From Halomonas sp. UBA3074 (lineage in GTDB: Bacteria > Pseudomonadota > Gammaproteobacteria > Pseudomonadales > Halomonadaceae), in contig NZ_DFBS01000004.1 of assembly GCF_002366715.1 (NCBI RefSeq), positions 27,511-91,510 of the forward strand: a DNA stretch of 64,000 nt. The letters run 5' to 3'. Made by a program: the position numbers and the translations under genes. Position 1 is the stretch's first letter. Each line of letters starts with the position of its first letter. Below are positions 17,164 to 25,515 of the stretch, in pieces. The notes beneath the pieces were generated by a model. The model was not told the origin of the DNA. It ran no database searches and was given only the letters and a program-made list of their open reading frames with translations.

Positions 17164-17198
17164 TTAACGCTCACACTTTTAGTGCGTGTGAACGTTAA
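17164..17198 (-). terminator. Stem-loop after osmC
   Basis: Arms at 17164-17176 and 17186-17198 (13 bases, one mismatch) around a 9-base loop, starting 12 bases past the osmC-like stop on the minus strand. No U-tract follows, so it may be a stabilising hairpin rather than a true terminator. Confidence 0.5.
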
Positions 17199-17209
17199 GT
17201 CGCGAACCT

Positions 17210-17632
17210 TTAGCCTTTTAATTTCGCCGTCATACTGATATTGGCTTTAAGCACTTTAGACACGGGGCAATTAGCTTTTGCCTTTTCCGCCGCTTCCTGG
17301 AATGCAGCTTCATCGGCACCGCTAATGGCTGCCACGACATCCAGATGAATTTTTGAAATATCAAACCCGGCATCGCTTTGCGAAAGGGTCACTTTAGCGC
17401 TGGTTTCAATGGAGTCAGCGGTATAGCCCTGCTCACCCAGAATCATTGAGAGCGCCATTGAAAAACAGCTGGCGTGTGCTGCGCCAATGAGTTCTTCAGG
17501 ATTGGTGCCTTTTTCATCTTCAAAGCGCTTGCTGAAGGAGTAATTGGCATCCAAAACGCCACTTTCGGTTGAAACGGAGCCTTTACCATCCTTAAGACCA
17601 CCTTCCCAACGTGCGCTAGCTTTACGATCCAT
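17210..17632 (-). CDS. osmC: OsmC-family peroxiredoxin
   Basis: A 140-residue OsmC/Ohr-fold thiol peroxidase that reduces organic hydroperoxides. The two redox cysteines are C56 (AAHASCFSMAL) and C122 (NCPVSKVL), with the usual GTNPEELIGAAHA motif in front of the first. AAGGAGTTGTT precedes ATG 17632, so the 42 upstream codons were excluded. It is OsmC-like rather than Ohr-like by the CFSMAL context. A separate true Ohr is at 25081-25515. Confidence 0.92.
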   Translation of the reverse strand: MDRKASARWEGGLKDGKGSVSTESGVLDANYSFSKRFEDEKGTNPEELIGAAHASCFSMALSMILGEQGYTADSIETSAKVTLSQSDAGFDISKIHLDVVAAISGADEAAFQEAAEKAKANCPVSKVLKANISMTAKLKG

Positions 17633-17826
17633 AACAACTCCTTGTGTGTGCCAATCATGCATTAACGTGTTGTCGATCAGGGTTAAGCGGCAGCTGCCGT
17701 TTAACCACCTAACCAGCGTAGCTGATTTTTTGTTTCTCTGCTGTACCGATAGTTCCATCTTCCATCGGCCCTCGTTCAGCCGTAAGCTAGTTAGCTACCT
17801 AACCGCTTTACTGCTAAGGACTCACC

Positions 17827-18732
17827 ATGTCGTCGGCTGATGCGCTGCGTCTGATACTGCTCTCTTCGCTGTGGGGCCTTTCGTTTATCTTTATGCGCGT
17901 CGCTGCTCCCGAGTTCGGGGCAGTACCGTTAGTGCTCGTACGGATGGGGGTTGGCGCTCTGCTGTTGATGCCATTACTGCTCAGCCTGCACTATTTGCGC
18001 CTTATCTGGCAGCATAAAGGGCCCTTGCTGTTTTTAGGCGTGGTCAATCACGTGCTGCCCTTTTCGCTACTGGCACTGGCCACCACTCGCCTCGAGGCGG
18101 GTTTTACCTCGTTAATCAACGCCACGACACCAATTTTTACCGCCCTGATTGGCGCGCTGTTTTTCGCCACCGCGATACAGCGCCAGCAGTATGTAGGCCT
18201 CGCTTTGGCGCTGCTCGGGGTTTATGTACTTTCAGCGGATCGGCTCGATTTCGCCCTGGGCGGCGACGGCTGGTTTATTTTGGCCGTGCTGGGCGCGACG
18301 TTTTGCTACGGCATTGCAGGCAACTATTCCAAAACGCGCCTTGGCCACCTACCCACGCGGGTACTGGCTGCTGGCAGTAGCGCCATGTCGGCCTTGGTGC
18401 TGCTAATTCCCGGCCTTCTGCTCTGGCCAAGCGAGCCCGTCAGCCCGCTGGCGTGGGGCAATGCGCTGGCACTGGCCGCATTGAGTACGACGCTGGCTTT
18501 CCTGCTCTACTTTGGCTTACTCGCCAGCGCCGGTGCCACCGCTACATCGACCGTCACCTTTTTAGTCCCGGTGAGCGCGCTGATATGGGGCTATCTACTG
18601 CTCGATGAAACGCTCAATCTGCAGATTATTGCTGGGATGGTGATTACCCTTATCGTCACGGCCATCGCGACAAAGCTTCTGCGCGTCAGGCGTCGCGGGG
18701 TTCAGCCACCAGCGTATCCCCCACACGAATAA
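17827..18732 (+). CDS. EamA-family (DMT) transporter
   Basis: A 301-residue inner-membrane protein with about ten membrane helices arranged as two EamA repeats. Characteristic pieces are LWGLSFIFMRVAAPEFGAVPLVLVR at the start of repeat one and AGATATSTVTFLVPVSALIWGYLLLDE near the end of repeat two. Members export metabolites or amino acids. Substrate unknown. Its 3' end overlaps the convergent MOSC gene by 47 bases, an antisense coding overlap. Confidence 0.9.
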   Translation: MSSADALRLILLSSLWGLSFIFMRVAAPEFGAVPLVLVRMGVGALLLMPLLLSLHYLRLIWQHKGPLLFLGVVNHVLPFSLLALATTRLEAGFTSLINATTPIFTALIGALFFATAIQRQQYVGLALALLGVYVLSADRLDFALGGDGWFILAVLGATFCYGIAGNYSKTRLGHLPTRVLAAGSSAMSALVLLIPGLLLWPSEPVSPLAWGNALALAALSTTLAFLLYFGLLASAGATATSTVTFLVPVSALIWGYLLLDETLNLQIIAGMVITLIVTAIATKLLRVRRRGVQPPAYPPHE

Positions 18733-19534
18733 TGCGACCAGCACCACTCAGCAGCGTGGCATTTTGGCCAAAGTGGGCGCCTTTCAAGGTGGGCTGAGTA
18801 TTTAGCTCGATCAAGGTTTTGAGCGGCTCAGCGGGGACAGGCACCGCCGCCGTCTGCTGGTCGATAGCGGTGATTTTGCAGCGTTTGCAAGGTTTACGCA
18901 GCGCTAGCTGAAAGGCCCCGGTTTGCTCAGAAACCGTAGCCCAGCGATCTTCAGCCCACGCCTCGTCGCTGGCTATCAAGATGTTAGGCCGAAAACGGTT
19001 CATGGGTATGGGGGCATTTCCCCCTGCCACTAACGCTTGATTCAGTGCATCTAATGATCCCGTCGTGGTGATCAAAAACGGGTAGCCGTCGGCAAAATAG
19101 GTGTGCGCTGCACCTCCCTCAAGAAAATCCTCTTCGACTGCGCGGGTAAATTCCGTCGCAAAACGCACCAGACTAAGCCCTTGCGCCTGTTCGCCCAAGG
19201 CAGCGACCAGCCAGTGAGTGACGGACTCGCTTTCCGGCAGCGCTTTACAGTGATCGTCCCACACGCTGACCAGGCGCAAATTTCCTTCAGGCTGAGCCAA
19301 CGGAATATGCAGTGATTCGACGCCTGGGTGGGAAAGCACCAAATGTTCATCGGTGAGGGCGACCTCGATGGTCGCAAGCGCTGGCAACTGGCGCTGAGTA
19401 ATAAATCGCTGATGCGTATCGACCAGCATCCAGCGACGGTCCCAGGCCAGCCCATGCTCCTGCAGCTCGCTTTGATCAACGTTGATGCCTTTTAGCGACT
19501 TGACGGGATAGATAGTGAGTTGTGTGATCTGCAC
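18686..19534 (-). CDS. MOSC domain molybdoenzyme-related protein (YcbX-like)
   Basis: A 282-residue protein with the N-terminal MOSC beta-barrel (ITQLTIYPVKSLKGI, RRWMLVD) and a C-terminal MOSC domain. That domain contains the cysteine pair LRKPCKRCKITAID, where the first cysteine is the likely molybdenum ligand. YcbX-type proteins detoxify N-hydroxylated bases. I favour GTG 19534, with GAGG six bases upstream and the domain beginning at once; an ATG 13 codons earlier lacks a ribosome site. No C-terminal ferredoxin domain is present, unlike longer YcbX proteins. Confidence 0.87.
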   Translation of the reverse strand: MQITQLTIYPVKSLKGINVDQSELQEHGLAWDRRWMLVDTHQRFITQRQLPALATIEVALTDEHLVLSHPGVESLHIPLAQPEGNLRLVSVWDDHCKALPESESVTHWLVAALGEQAQGLSLVRFATEFTRAVEEDFLEGGAAHTYFADGYPFLITTTGSLDALNQALVAGGNAPIPMNRFRPNILIASDEAWAEDRWATVSEQTGAFQLALRKPCKRCKITAIDQQTAAVPVPAEPLKTLIELNTQPTLKGAHFGQNATLLSGAGRIIRVGDTLVAEPRDA

Positions 19535-19605
19535 GGCGGCCTCGCAACCAAAGTAAAAGGCTACTTTAGTCATTTACGCCGTTAACGGCTACACGCTAAC
19601 AAGCG

Positions 19606-20601
19606 CTATAGCGTCATGCCTGTTTCTATGCGGTAGCCTAAATCGACGATTTTCTGGGTCAGTGTCTCACCCCGAATACGCGCCAGCAGCTCACCGGCAG
19701 CGGCCTCGCCGATCGCCTGGCGCGGTGTCACTACGCTGGCAAGGCGGGGCGTCATCACATGGCCCACATCGTGACCATGAAAGCCCGCCAACGCCATGCG
19801 CGCGGGCACCTCGATACCGCGCCGCTGGCATTCGAAGTAGGCGCCGACGGCAACGTCGTCATTGGTGCAAAACAGGCCATCTGCCGTTGGGTAATCGACT
19901 AACACTTGCTTGAGCAGCGCAGCCCCCACGCTGTAAGAGGAGCGCTGGGTGCTCTGCAGTGTCACCGGGGTCAAGCCATGCTCTTCCATGGCGCGGCGAT
20001 AGCCGAGCTCACGCTGCCGGGTGCGTTCATCCAGGCGCACTGCCAGGTAAATTACCTGACGTCGGCCACGTAGAATCATCTCGCTGACCATGTCGTACGC
20101 GGCTTGTACGTTGTCATAGCCCACTGCCTGTTGAATTGGAGGCCGATGGGTATCCATGATTTCGACAATCGGGATACCGGCGGTTTCCAGCATACGCAGG
20201 CTGCGCGGCGTGTGATCACGGTCAGAGAGGATAACGCCATCGACATTATAAGAGAGCAACGACGCCAGGCTGCGCTCTTCAAGCTCCGGGCTATAGCCAT
20301 AGTGGGAGAGCATGAGGTGATAGCCCGCGGGCTCGGTTAACGCTTCTATACCGACAATGATATCGGCGAATACCTGGTTGGTCAGCGACGGCACCAGCAC
20401 GCCAATCGAATGGCTGGTGGCCCTGGAAAGTAGATCGGGTGCGCGGTTGGGGATATAGCCAATCTGTTCGGCAATCGAGAAAATACGTTCGCGAAGGCCT
20501 TCCGACACCGTTTCAGGGTCACGCAGGCAGCGGCTTACCGTCATTTTGGTAGCCCCCACGTGGTCAGCAATGTCCTGCAGGGTGGGGCGTTTTTTCTTCA
20601 A
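19606..20601 (-). CDS. gntR: LacI-family gluconate repressor
   Basis: A 331-residue LacI/GalR regulator whose whole sequence follows GntR: KKKRPTLQDIADHVGATKMTVSRCLRDPETVS, IPNRAPDLLSRATSHSIGVLVPSLTNQVF and the effector-domain AGFHGHDVGHVMTPRLASVVTPR. A TTG at 20601 starts the protein exactly at the KKKRP of known GntR proteins and gives their usual length. A longer GTG-initiated reading from 20664 would run through a perfect hairpin. It is the distal gene of the TRAP-gntK cluster, and a GntR-type palindrome sits upstream of that cluster. Confidence 0.93.
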   Translation of the reverse strand: MKKKRPTLQDIADHVGATKMTVSRCLRDPETVSEGLRERIFSIAEQIGYIPNRAPDLLSRATSHSIGVLVPSLTNQVFADIIVGIEALTEPAGYHLMLSHYGYSPELEERSLASLLSYNVDGVILSDRDHTPRSLRMLETAGIPIVEIMDTHRPPIQQAVGYDNVQAAYDMVSEMILRGRRQVIYLAVRLDERTRQRELGYRRAMEEHGLTPVTLQSTQRSSYSVGAALLKQVLVDYPTADGLFCTNDDVAVGAYFECQRRGIEVPARMALAGFHGHDVGHVMTPRLASVVTPRQAIGEAAAGELLARIRGETLTQKIVDLGYRIETGMTL

Positions 20602-20632
20602 GGGAAGGCTGCCTATTACGGTGAGGGAGCAA

Positions 20633-20663
20633 TGAGGCCGCCCTTGGTGATTCGGCGGCCTCA
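20633..20663 (-). promoter_or_regulatory. Hairpin in the gntK-gntR intergenic region
   Basis: TGAGGCCGCC (20633-20642) and GGCGGCCTCA (20654-20663) form a perfect 10-base stem with an 11-base loop. It lies between the gntK stop and the likely TTG start of gntR. No U-run follows, so I read it as a message-processing or partial-termination hairpin that could set the repressor level. Confidence 0.6.
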
Positions 20664-20723
20664 CTACCTAACGCTCTGTCTCTTTCTCAACCTACATCTC
20701 TATCTTTCTATCTCGATGCCTTT

Positions 20724-21251
20724 TTAGCTGGGTGTACGGCTGGGAAGCAGCAGCGTGGCGGCAAATTGGTCGACGATTTGCACCGGTGAGAGCGCTATTG
20801 AAACGTTGACCGCCTCGTTTTCATCCGGCGGCTCTAAGTCAGCCAACTGGCTCGCCAACATGGTATCGCCCTTAAAGAAGTGCCCTGCCCGGGTTTCCAA
20901 GCGTTGCAGCAACAGCGCTTGCGTGCCCTCTAAATAGAGGATCTGCAGCCCTGAGTCGCCCTGGCGCAGCCGGTCACGGTAGCGCTTTTTCAGCCCCGAA
21001 CAGGCAATCACCAGCGACGCATCCCGCGCCCGATAGTCGGCGATCAACGCCGCCAGCGTTCCCAACCACTCGCTGCGATCATCGTCGTTGAGCGGGGTGC
21101 CGCTGGCCATTTTGGCGACATTGGCCGGCGAATGGTAATCATCGCCGTCAATGAAAGTCGCCCCAACGGTGTGCGCCAACTGACGCCCAATGTGCGACTT
21201 TCCCGAACCGGACACACCCATCACTAAAATACGATGCGAGAGGGTCTTCAC
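20724..21251 (-). CDS. gntK: Gluconokinase
   Basis: A 175-residue P-loop kinase that makes 6-phosphogluconate from gluconate. Walker A is MGVSGSGKSHIGR. The family motifs KMASGTPLNDDDRSEWL, CSGLKKRYRDRLR and RAGHFFKGDTMLASQ are all present. The GTG at 21251 is preceded by AGGAGAGCTTCT and gives the standard length; an ATG eight codons earlier would place the SD inside the gene. It starts 29 bases after the TRAP large-subunit stop and so is cotranscribed with a transporter. Confidence 0.94.
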   Translation of the reverse strand: MKTLSHRILVMGVSGSGKSHIGRQLAHTVGATFIDGDDYHSPANVAKMASGTPLNDDDRSEWLGTLAALIADYRARDASLVIACSGLKKRYRDRLRQGDSGLQILYLEGTQALLLQRLETRAGHFFKGDTMLASQLADLEPPDENEAVNVSIALSPVQIVDQFAATLLLPSRTPS

Positions 21252-21280
21252 AGAAGCTCTCCTATTCATTACCAAAAACC

Positions 21281-22561
21281 TTAATTGCCGCGTACGGCGG
21301 TAAGATCAGGCAGCCAGGTCACGATACCCGGGAAGGCGATCAGAACGACCAGCACGACCAGGAGAGCGGCATAGTAAGGCAGCATGGCTCTGACCAACGA
21401 CTCCATCGAGACTTTACCCACGCCGCAACCGACATACAGGCAGGTGCCTACCGGCGGCGTGAGCAGCCCGATGCCCAAGACAAAGGCCATCAGTACGCCG
21501 AAGTAAGCAGCATCCACACCTACCGACGTCACAATGGGCGCCAGCATCGGTGCCATAATCACCATGGCCGGAGTCAAGTCCATAACGAAGCCCACCAGCA
21601 ACAGCAGCGTTGCCACAATCAGCAGCAGCATGAAGGGGTCTTGGGTAATCGCCTGCACTTGGCTGACCAGGGTTTGCGGCACCATATTGATGGTCAGGAA
21701 CCAGGCAATGACCGTGGCAAATGCCAGCAGCATCATTACCATCCCGGTCAAACGAGCCGTACGAATCAGCATGCCGCCAAGCTCTTTGAGCTTGAATTCC
21801 CGGTAAACCAGCAGCGAAATGGCCAGCGCATAGAGCAGTGCTGCCACGGCCGCTTCGGTGGCCGTAAACACGCCACCAATGATACCGCCGATGACGATGA
21901 CCGGCAGCACCAGGGCAAGCCAGGCATCTTTGAAGGCTTTCCAGAGGCGATCCCAGCGGAATTTCTGTACGCCGCCGCCATCCTTCTTGGCCAGAATGTA
22001 GGTGGTCACCATCAGTGCGAAACCAATTAACAGGCCCGGAATGATACCGGCAATAAACAGCCGACTAATCGAGGTTTCGGTGACGATGCCGTAGAGGATC
22101 AGCGGAATCGACGGTGGGATAATGATCCCGATCACCGAAGAGACGGTATTGATCGCCGTGGCATTGGCCGCGGTATAGCCCTGCTGTTTCATGGAGGGAA
22201 TCATCATGGCGCCGGTGGCGGCTGTATCGGCCACGGCTGACCCACTAATACCGCCAAAAAACATCGAGCCGGTGATGGCCACCTGCCCTAACCCACCGCG
22301 CATAAAACCGACCATTGCCCCGGCCAGCTCCATCAAGCGGCGGGCGATACCGCCATTACTCATTACCTCACCGACGAGAATAAAGAACGGAATCGCCAAC
22401 AGCGGAAAGCTATTCACACCACGAATAGACTGCTCGATCATAATCGACAGCGGAATATCGGAGAGCACCGCCATGACCAAGGCGGCAACGCCCAACCCAA
22501 AGGCAATGGGCAAGCCAATAATGATAGAGGCAAACAAAATAGCCAGAAAAATCCATAGCAT
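21281..22561 (-). CDS. TRAP transporter large permease (DctM type)
   Basis: A 426-residue membrane protein with about 12 helices, the ion-coupled transport subunit of a TRAP importer. Family pieces include GIARRLMELAGAMVGFMRGGLGQVAI, ADTAATGAMMIPSMKQQGY and the substrate-proximal TPPVGTCLYVGC. It starts 2 bases after the small-subunit stop. Linkage to gntK and gntR, plus a GntR-type operator upstream of the operon, argues for gluconate or a related sugar acid as substrate. Confidence 0.94.
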   Translation of the reverse strand: MLWIFLAILFASIIIGLPIAFGLGVAALVMAVLSDIPLSIMIEQSIRGVNSFPLLAIPFFILVGEVMSNGGIARRLMELAGAMVGFMRGGLGQVAITGSMFFGGISGSAVADTAATGAMMIPSMKQQGYTAANATAINTVSSVIGIIIPPSIPLILYGIVTETSISRLFIAGIIPGLLIGFALMVTTYILAKKDGGGVQKFRWDRLWKAFKDAWLALVLPVIVIGGIIGGVFTATEAAVAALLYALAISLLVYREFKLKELGGMLIRTARLTGMVMMLLAFATVIAWFLTINMVPQTLVSQVQAITQDPFMLLLIVATLLLLVGFVMDLTPAMVIMAPMLAPIVTSVGVDAAYFGVLMAFVLGIGLLTPPVGTCLYVGCGVGKVSMESLVRAMLPYYAALLVVLVVLIAFPGIVTWLPDLTAVRGN

Positions 22562-22563
22562 GA

Positions 22564-23157
22564 TTAGCGCTCCTGCTCAGGATGGCGAATGACTTTAAGA
22601 CTGACCCACATCCGCCACGTCGAGACCACTGCAATAAAAATGACGCACAGCACCAGCGATAAGCTGATGAAACTCAGTGGCACGTCCATGATCGCCGAGC
22701 GCCCACTGGAGCGGGACAACACTTGGTAGCCACCCCAAATCATGACCACCATGAGGCCGGTGATGATCAAATGCTGCAGCAGATAGAGCATGTGCGCCAA
22801 GCGTAGCGGCAAGCGACGTACCAGTGCATCCACGGCAATGTGTTCATAACGGGAAAACGCCGCGGCGGCACCGATGAACACCAACCAGATAAACAGCATA
22901 CGCGCCAACTCATCCGCCCAGGGCAGTGAGTAATTAAACAGCGCGCGCCCTACCACGTTGCAGGAAACGGACACAATCAACGCCACTAAAATAGCGCCGA
23001 TCAAATACTCCATGCCCAAGGTAAGCCAACGAAACAACGCTGGGCCTTGGCGGGTATCGGTATCGATTTCCAAGAGTTTGCGGTTGGGGTCGTCCAGATA
23101 CACCGAAGGGTCTTCAATCGGTGTAGCGTGATGAGAGGGTGTAGAGGAGAGTGACAT
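22564..23157 (-). CDS. TRAP transporter small permease (DctQ type)
   Basis: A 197-residue protein with four membrane helices. The family hallmark around helix two is visible as NVVGRALFNYSLPWADELARMLFIWLVFIGAAAAF. The N-terminal about 45 residues are polar and cytoplasmic. It is separated from the binding-protein gene by 67 bases and immediately precedes the large subunit. Confidence 0.92.
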   Translation of the reverse strand: MSLSSTPSHHATPIEDPSVYLDDPNRKLLEIDTDTRQGPALFRWLTLGMEYLIGAILVALIVSVSCNVVGRALFNYSLPWADELARMLFIWLVFIGAAAAFSRYEHIAVDALVRRLPLRLAHMLYLLQHLIITGLMVVMIWGGYQVLSRSSGRSAIMDVPLSFISLSLVLCVIFIAVVSTWRMWVSLKVIRHPEQER

Positions 23158-23224
23158 AGGAACTCCAGTAGCACTGCCACCGGGCAGGCGAGGTGCCTGC
23201 CCGGTGGCGCGCTAAACGTAAGGT

Positions 23225-24298
23225 TTAGTTGCTGCTCTCTTCAACGATCTCTTGAATGTCAGCGATCAGGTCTTCACCAATGCGCGGCGCCCACTCTTCG
23301 TAAACCGGCTGAACGGCTTCCTGGAAAGCGGCTAACTGCTCGTCATCCAGACGGGTAATTTCCATGCCCCGTTCTGCTAGCTGGTCACGTGACCAGTCAT
23401 CGTATTCTGCCGACAGTTGAATCTCATACTCGGCAGACTGACGTGCTGCTTCCAGCACCAGTTCCTGATACTCAGGCGCCATGCGATCCCAAGTACGCTC
23501 AGAAAGCATCATGATAAAGGGAGTATAGACGTGACGCGTTTCGGTGCCATAATCCTGCACTTCATTGAAGTTAGAGGTCAGGATGGTGCTCCAGGGGTTT
23601 TCCTGGCCATCGACAACGCCCTGCTCCATCGCTGAGAACAGCTCACCAAACGCCATGGGCGTTGGGTTTGCGCCTAACGCTTCCCAAATCGCCAAGTGCA
23701 CTGGGTTTTCCATGGTGCGTACGCTCAAGCCGCGCACGTCAAGACCGGCAACATCGTCAGGGCTCGCCACTGGGCGTGCACTGTTAGAGAGCTGACGATA
23801 GCCGTTCTCGGAGAAGGCGAGCGCTTTCAGGCCGCTGCCATCGAAGGCGTCCAGCATGTCCTGGGCCACATCGCTTTGCATGACGGCTACCGCGGCTTCA
23901 CGGCTAGGCAGCAGGAACGGCAGGTCGAAAGCCGCAAGCTGTTCGACGTAGCCAGTCGTGGCGGAGCTAGAGGGGTAAGTCATGTCCAGCGTGCCGGTTT
24001 GCAGCATTTCCAGCATTTGAACGTCATCACCTAACTGGCTGTTAGGGAAAACGTTAACGGTAATACGGCCATCGGTGCGTTGCTCCAGGATTTCACCGAA
24101 GTATTGGCTAGAAAGGAACTGTGGCGAGCTTTCCGCCAAGCCGATGCCCATACGCAGCGTATGCGAACCGTGGTCGCCGACGACCTCACCTTCAATCTCA
24201 GGCGGATCGGAGAGTTCCGGGCTCTGGGCATGGGCCATGCCGAATGTCAGTGTGGTCGCACCGACCAAGGTCAAAGTGTTGCGCCAAATAGCAGTCAT
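23225..24298 (-). CDS. TRAP transporter periplasmic binding protein (DctP type)
   Basis: A 357-residue solute-binding protein with a signal peptide (LTLVGATTLTFGMAHAQ). The DctP signature appears in order: FGEILEQRTDGRITVNVFPNSQLGDDVQMLEMLQ, the carboxylate-binding region RGLSVRTMENPVH and FSAMEQGVVDGQENPWSTI. The arginine in the second block normally pairs with a carboxylate ligand, compatible with gluconate. GGAGATCACGCG precedes ATG 24298. First gene of the gluconate operon. Confidence 0.94.
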   Translation of the reverse strand: MTAIWRNTLTLVGATTLTFGMAHAQSPELSDPPEIEGEVVGDHGSHTLRMGIGLAESSPQFLSSQYFGEILEQRTDGRITVNVFPNSQLGDDVQMLEMLQTGTLDMTYPSSSATTGYVEQLAAFDLPFLLPSREAAVAVMQSDVAQDMLDAFDGSGLKALAFSENGYRQLSNSARPVASPDDVAGLDVRGLSVRTMENPVHLAIWEALGANPTPMAFGELFSAMEQGVVDGQENPWSTILTSNFNEVQDYGTETRHVYTPFIMMLSERTWDRMAPEYQELVLEAARQSAEYEIQLSAEYDDWSRDQLAERGMEITRLDDEQLAAFQEAVQPVYEEWAPRIGEDLIADIQEIVEESSN

Positions 24299-24367
24299 CG
24301 CGTGATCTCCAAAGATTCATTGTTGTTAAAGGTGATTTGTAAAAAACACATTTAATGGTCGGCAACT

Positions 24368-24381
24368 TGTTACCGGTAACA
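24368..24381 (-). promoter_or_regulatory. GntR-type operator (TGTTACCGGTAACA)
   Basis: A perfect 14-base palindrome 70 bases upstream of the dctP-type start. It agrees with the known gluconate-repressor operator form (ATGTTACC-GGTAACAT core). The gntR gene of this same cluster would supply the binder. It also sits just downstream of a candidate promoter, which fits repression relieved by gluconate. Confidence 0.8.
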
Positions 24382-24393
24382 TTAACTAAGCGC

Positions 24394-24422
24394 AGGCTAG
24401 CTAGCTGCCCCAAGCGTGTCAA
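24394..24422 (-). promoter_or_regulatory. Candidate sigma-70 promoter of the gluconate TRAP operon
   Basis: On the minus strand a perfect -35 TTGACA (24422-24417) is followed after 17 bases by TAGCCT (24399-24394), a weak -10. Transcription from it would start near 24387, placing the GntR palindrome at about +6 to +19. The -10 quality keeps confidence modest. Confidence 0.45.
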
Positions 24423-24517
24423 AACAAAACTGCCAACTTACGACCAACGTCTAGGGATAGCCACTCAGGGCTTCGCGCGCTACATTACCCTACATATTTC
24501 GGATCGGAACGATACTT

Positions 24518-24961
24518 GTGCAACCATCTTGTAGCGAACTAGAACTCGATCATCAGCTCTGCTTTGCGCTCTATTCAACGTCATTGATGATGACCAAGGT
24601 ATACAAGCCACTACTTAAAGAGCTTGGCCTGACTTACCCGCAATATTTAGCCATGCTGGTCTTATGGCAAAACGACGGCATCACGGTAGGCACCATGAGT
24701 AAACGCCTCCTGACGGATCCTGGCTCGCTGACCCCATTGCTAAAGCGCCTCGAAGCCGACCAGCTGCTGAATCGCAAACGCAGCCATCAGGACGAACGGG
24801 TAGTCGAGCTTTATCTCACCGAGAAAGGCAAAGCCCTTCGCGAACAGGCAGGCCATATTCCTAGCTGTGTAGTGCATGCGAGCGAGCAGTCCATCGAAGC
24901 GTTGACCGCCCTTAAAGAAGACCTAGTGCGATTGCGCGATAACTTACAGAAAAGCCAGTAG
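24518..24961 (+). CDS. ohrR: OhrR, MarR-family organic hydroperoxide sensor/repressor
   Basis: A 147-residue MarR-family protein. The reactive cysteine is C15 in DHQLCFALYSTS, the sensing residue in OhrR. YKPLLKELGLTYPQYLAMLVLW, the winged helix LTPLLKRLEADQLLNRKRSHQDERVV and a second cysteine near residue 113 follow. One-Cys OhrR proteins need a small thiol; the extra cysteine could matter. It starts at a GTG (24518) with GGAACG upstream. It lies immediately upstream of ohr on the same strand. Confidence 0.93.
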   Translation: MQPSCSELELDHQLCFALYSTSLMMTKVYKPLLKELGLTYPQYLAMLVLWQNDGITVGTMSKRLLTDPGSLTPLLKRLEADQLLNRKRSHQDERVVELYLTEKGKALREQAGHIPSCVVHASEQSIEALTALKEDLVRLRDNLQKSQ

Positions 24962-25000
24962 CCTTTGCTGAGTAGCGGAGGCCATAAAATAATTCGTCAA

Positions 25001-25044
25001 TTTATATTGCGCGCAAAATAAAGCTGCGCTAAATTAAAAGCGCA
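25001..25044 (+). promoter_or_regulatory. ohr promoter with overlapping inverted repeats
   Basis: TTGCGC (25007-25012) and TAAATT (25030-25035) are spaced by 17 bases, a plausible -35/-10 pair. A 22-base near-perfect palindrome (25001-25022, centred on GCGC) covers the -35. A second inverted repeat, TGCGCT/AGCGCA (25025-25030 and 25039-25044), covers the -10. This is where an OhrR repressor would act on ohr; binding is inferred. Confidence 0.6.
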
Positions 25045-25080
25045 AGTTGATAATTAATAAACGCTGACAGGAGATTCACA

Positions 25081-25515
25081 ATGACGACTACCACTATCGA
25101 GAAAGTTGTTTATCGCGCTCATGCTACCGCTACCGGTGGCCGCGAAGGCCACGCCAAGTCATCCGACGGTGCCCTGGACGTAAAACTCAGCACACCGAAA
25201 GAGCTAGGCGGTGCGGGCGGTGAAGGCACCAACCCTGAGCAACTCTTTGCGGCTGGCTATTCGGCTTGCTTCTTAGGCGCCCTGAAGCACGTGGCGAGCC
25301 AGGAAAAAGTAAAACTGTCCCAAGACACCCACATCGAAGGGCATGTCGGTATCGGCGCTATTCCTACCGGCTTTGGCATTGAAGTTGAGCTAAAAATCAG
25401 CCTCCCAGGCCTGGAGCAGGACGTCGCTCAGCAGCTGGTCGATAAAGCCCATATCGTTTGCCCCTACTCCAACGCCACACGTGGCAATATCAACGTCACT
25501 CTGACGCTGGTTTAA
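25081..25515 (+). CDS. ohr: Ohr, organic hydroperoxide reductase
   Basis: A 144-residue Ohr-type thiol peroxidase that reduces lipid and organic hydroperoxides using lipoylated partners. The catalytic pair is C63 (GYSACFLGALKH) and C127 (HIVCPYSNATRGN), both in the Ohr-specific contexts. AGGAGATTCACA precedes the ATG. It follows ohrR by 119 bases. Its last four bases overlap the end of the convergent racemase gene. Confidence 0.95.
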   Translation: MTTTTIEKVVYRAHATATGGREGHAKSSDGALDVKLSTPKELGGAGGEGTNPEQLFAAGYSACFLGALKHVASQEKVKLSQDTHIEGHVGIGAIPTGFGIEVELKISLPGLEQDVAQQLVDKAHIVCPYSNATRGNINVTLTLV

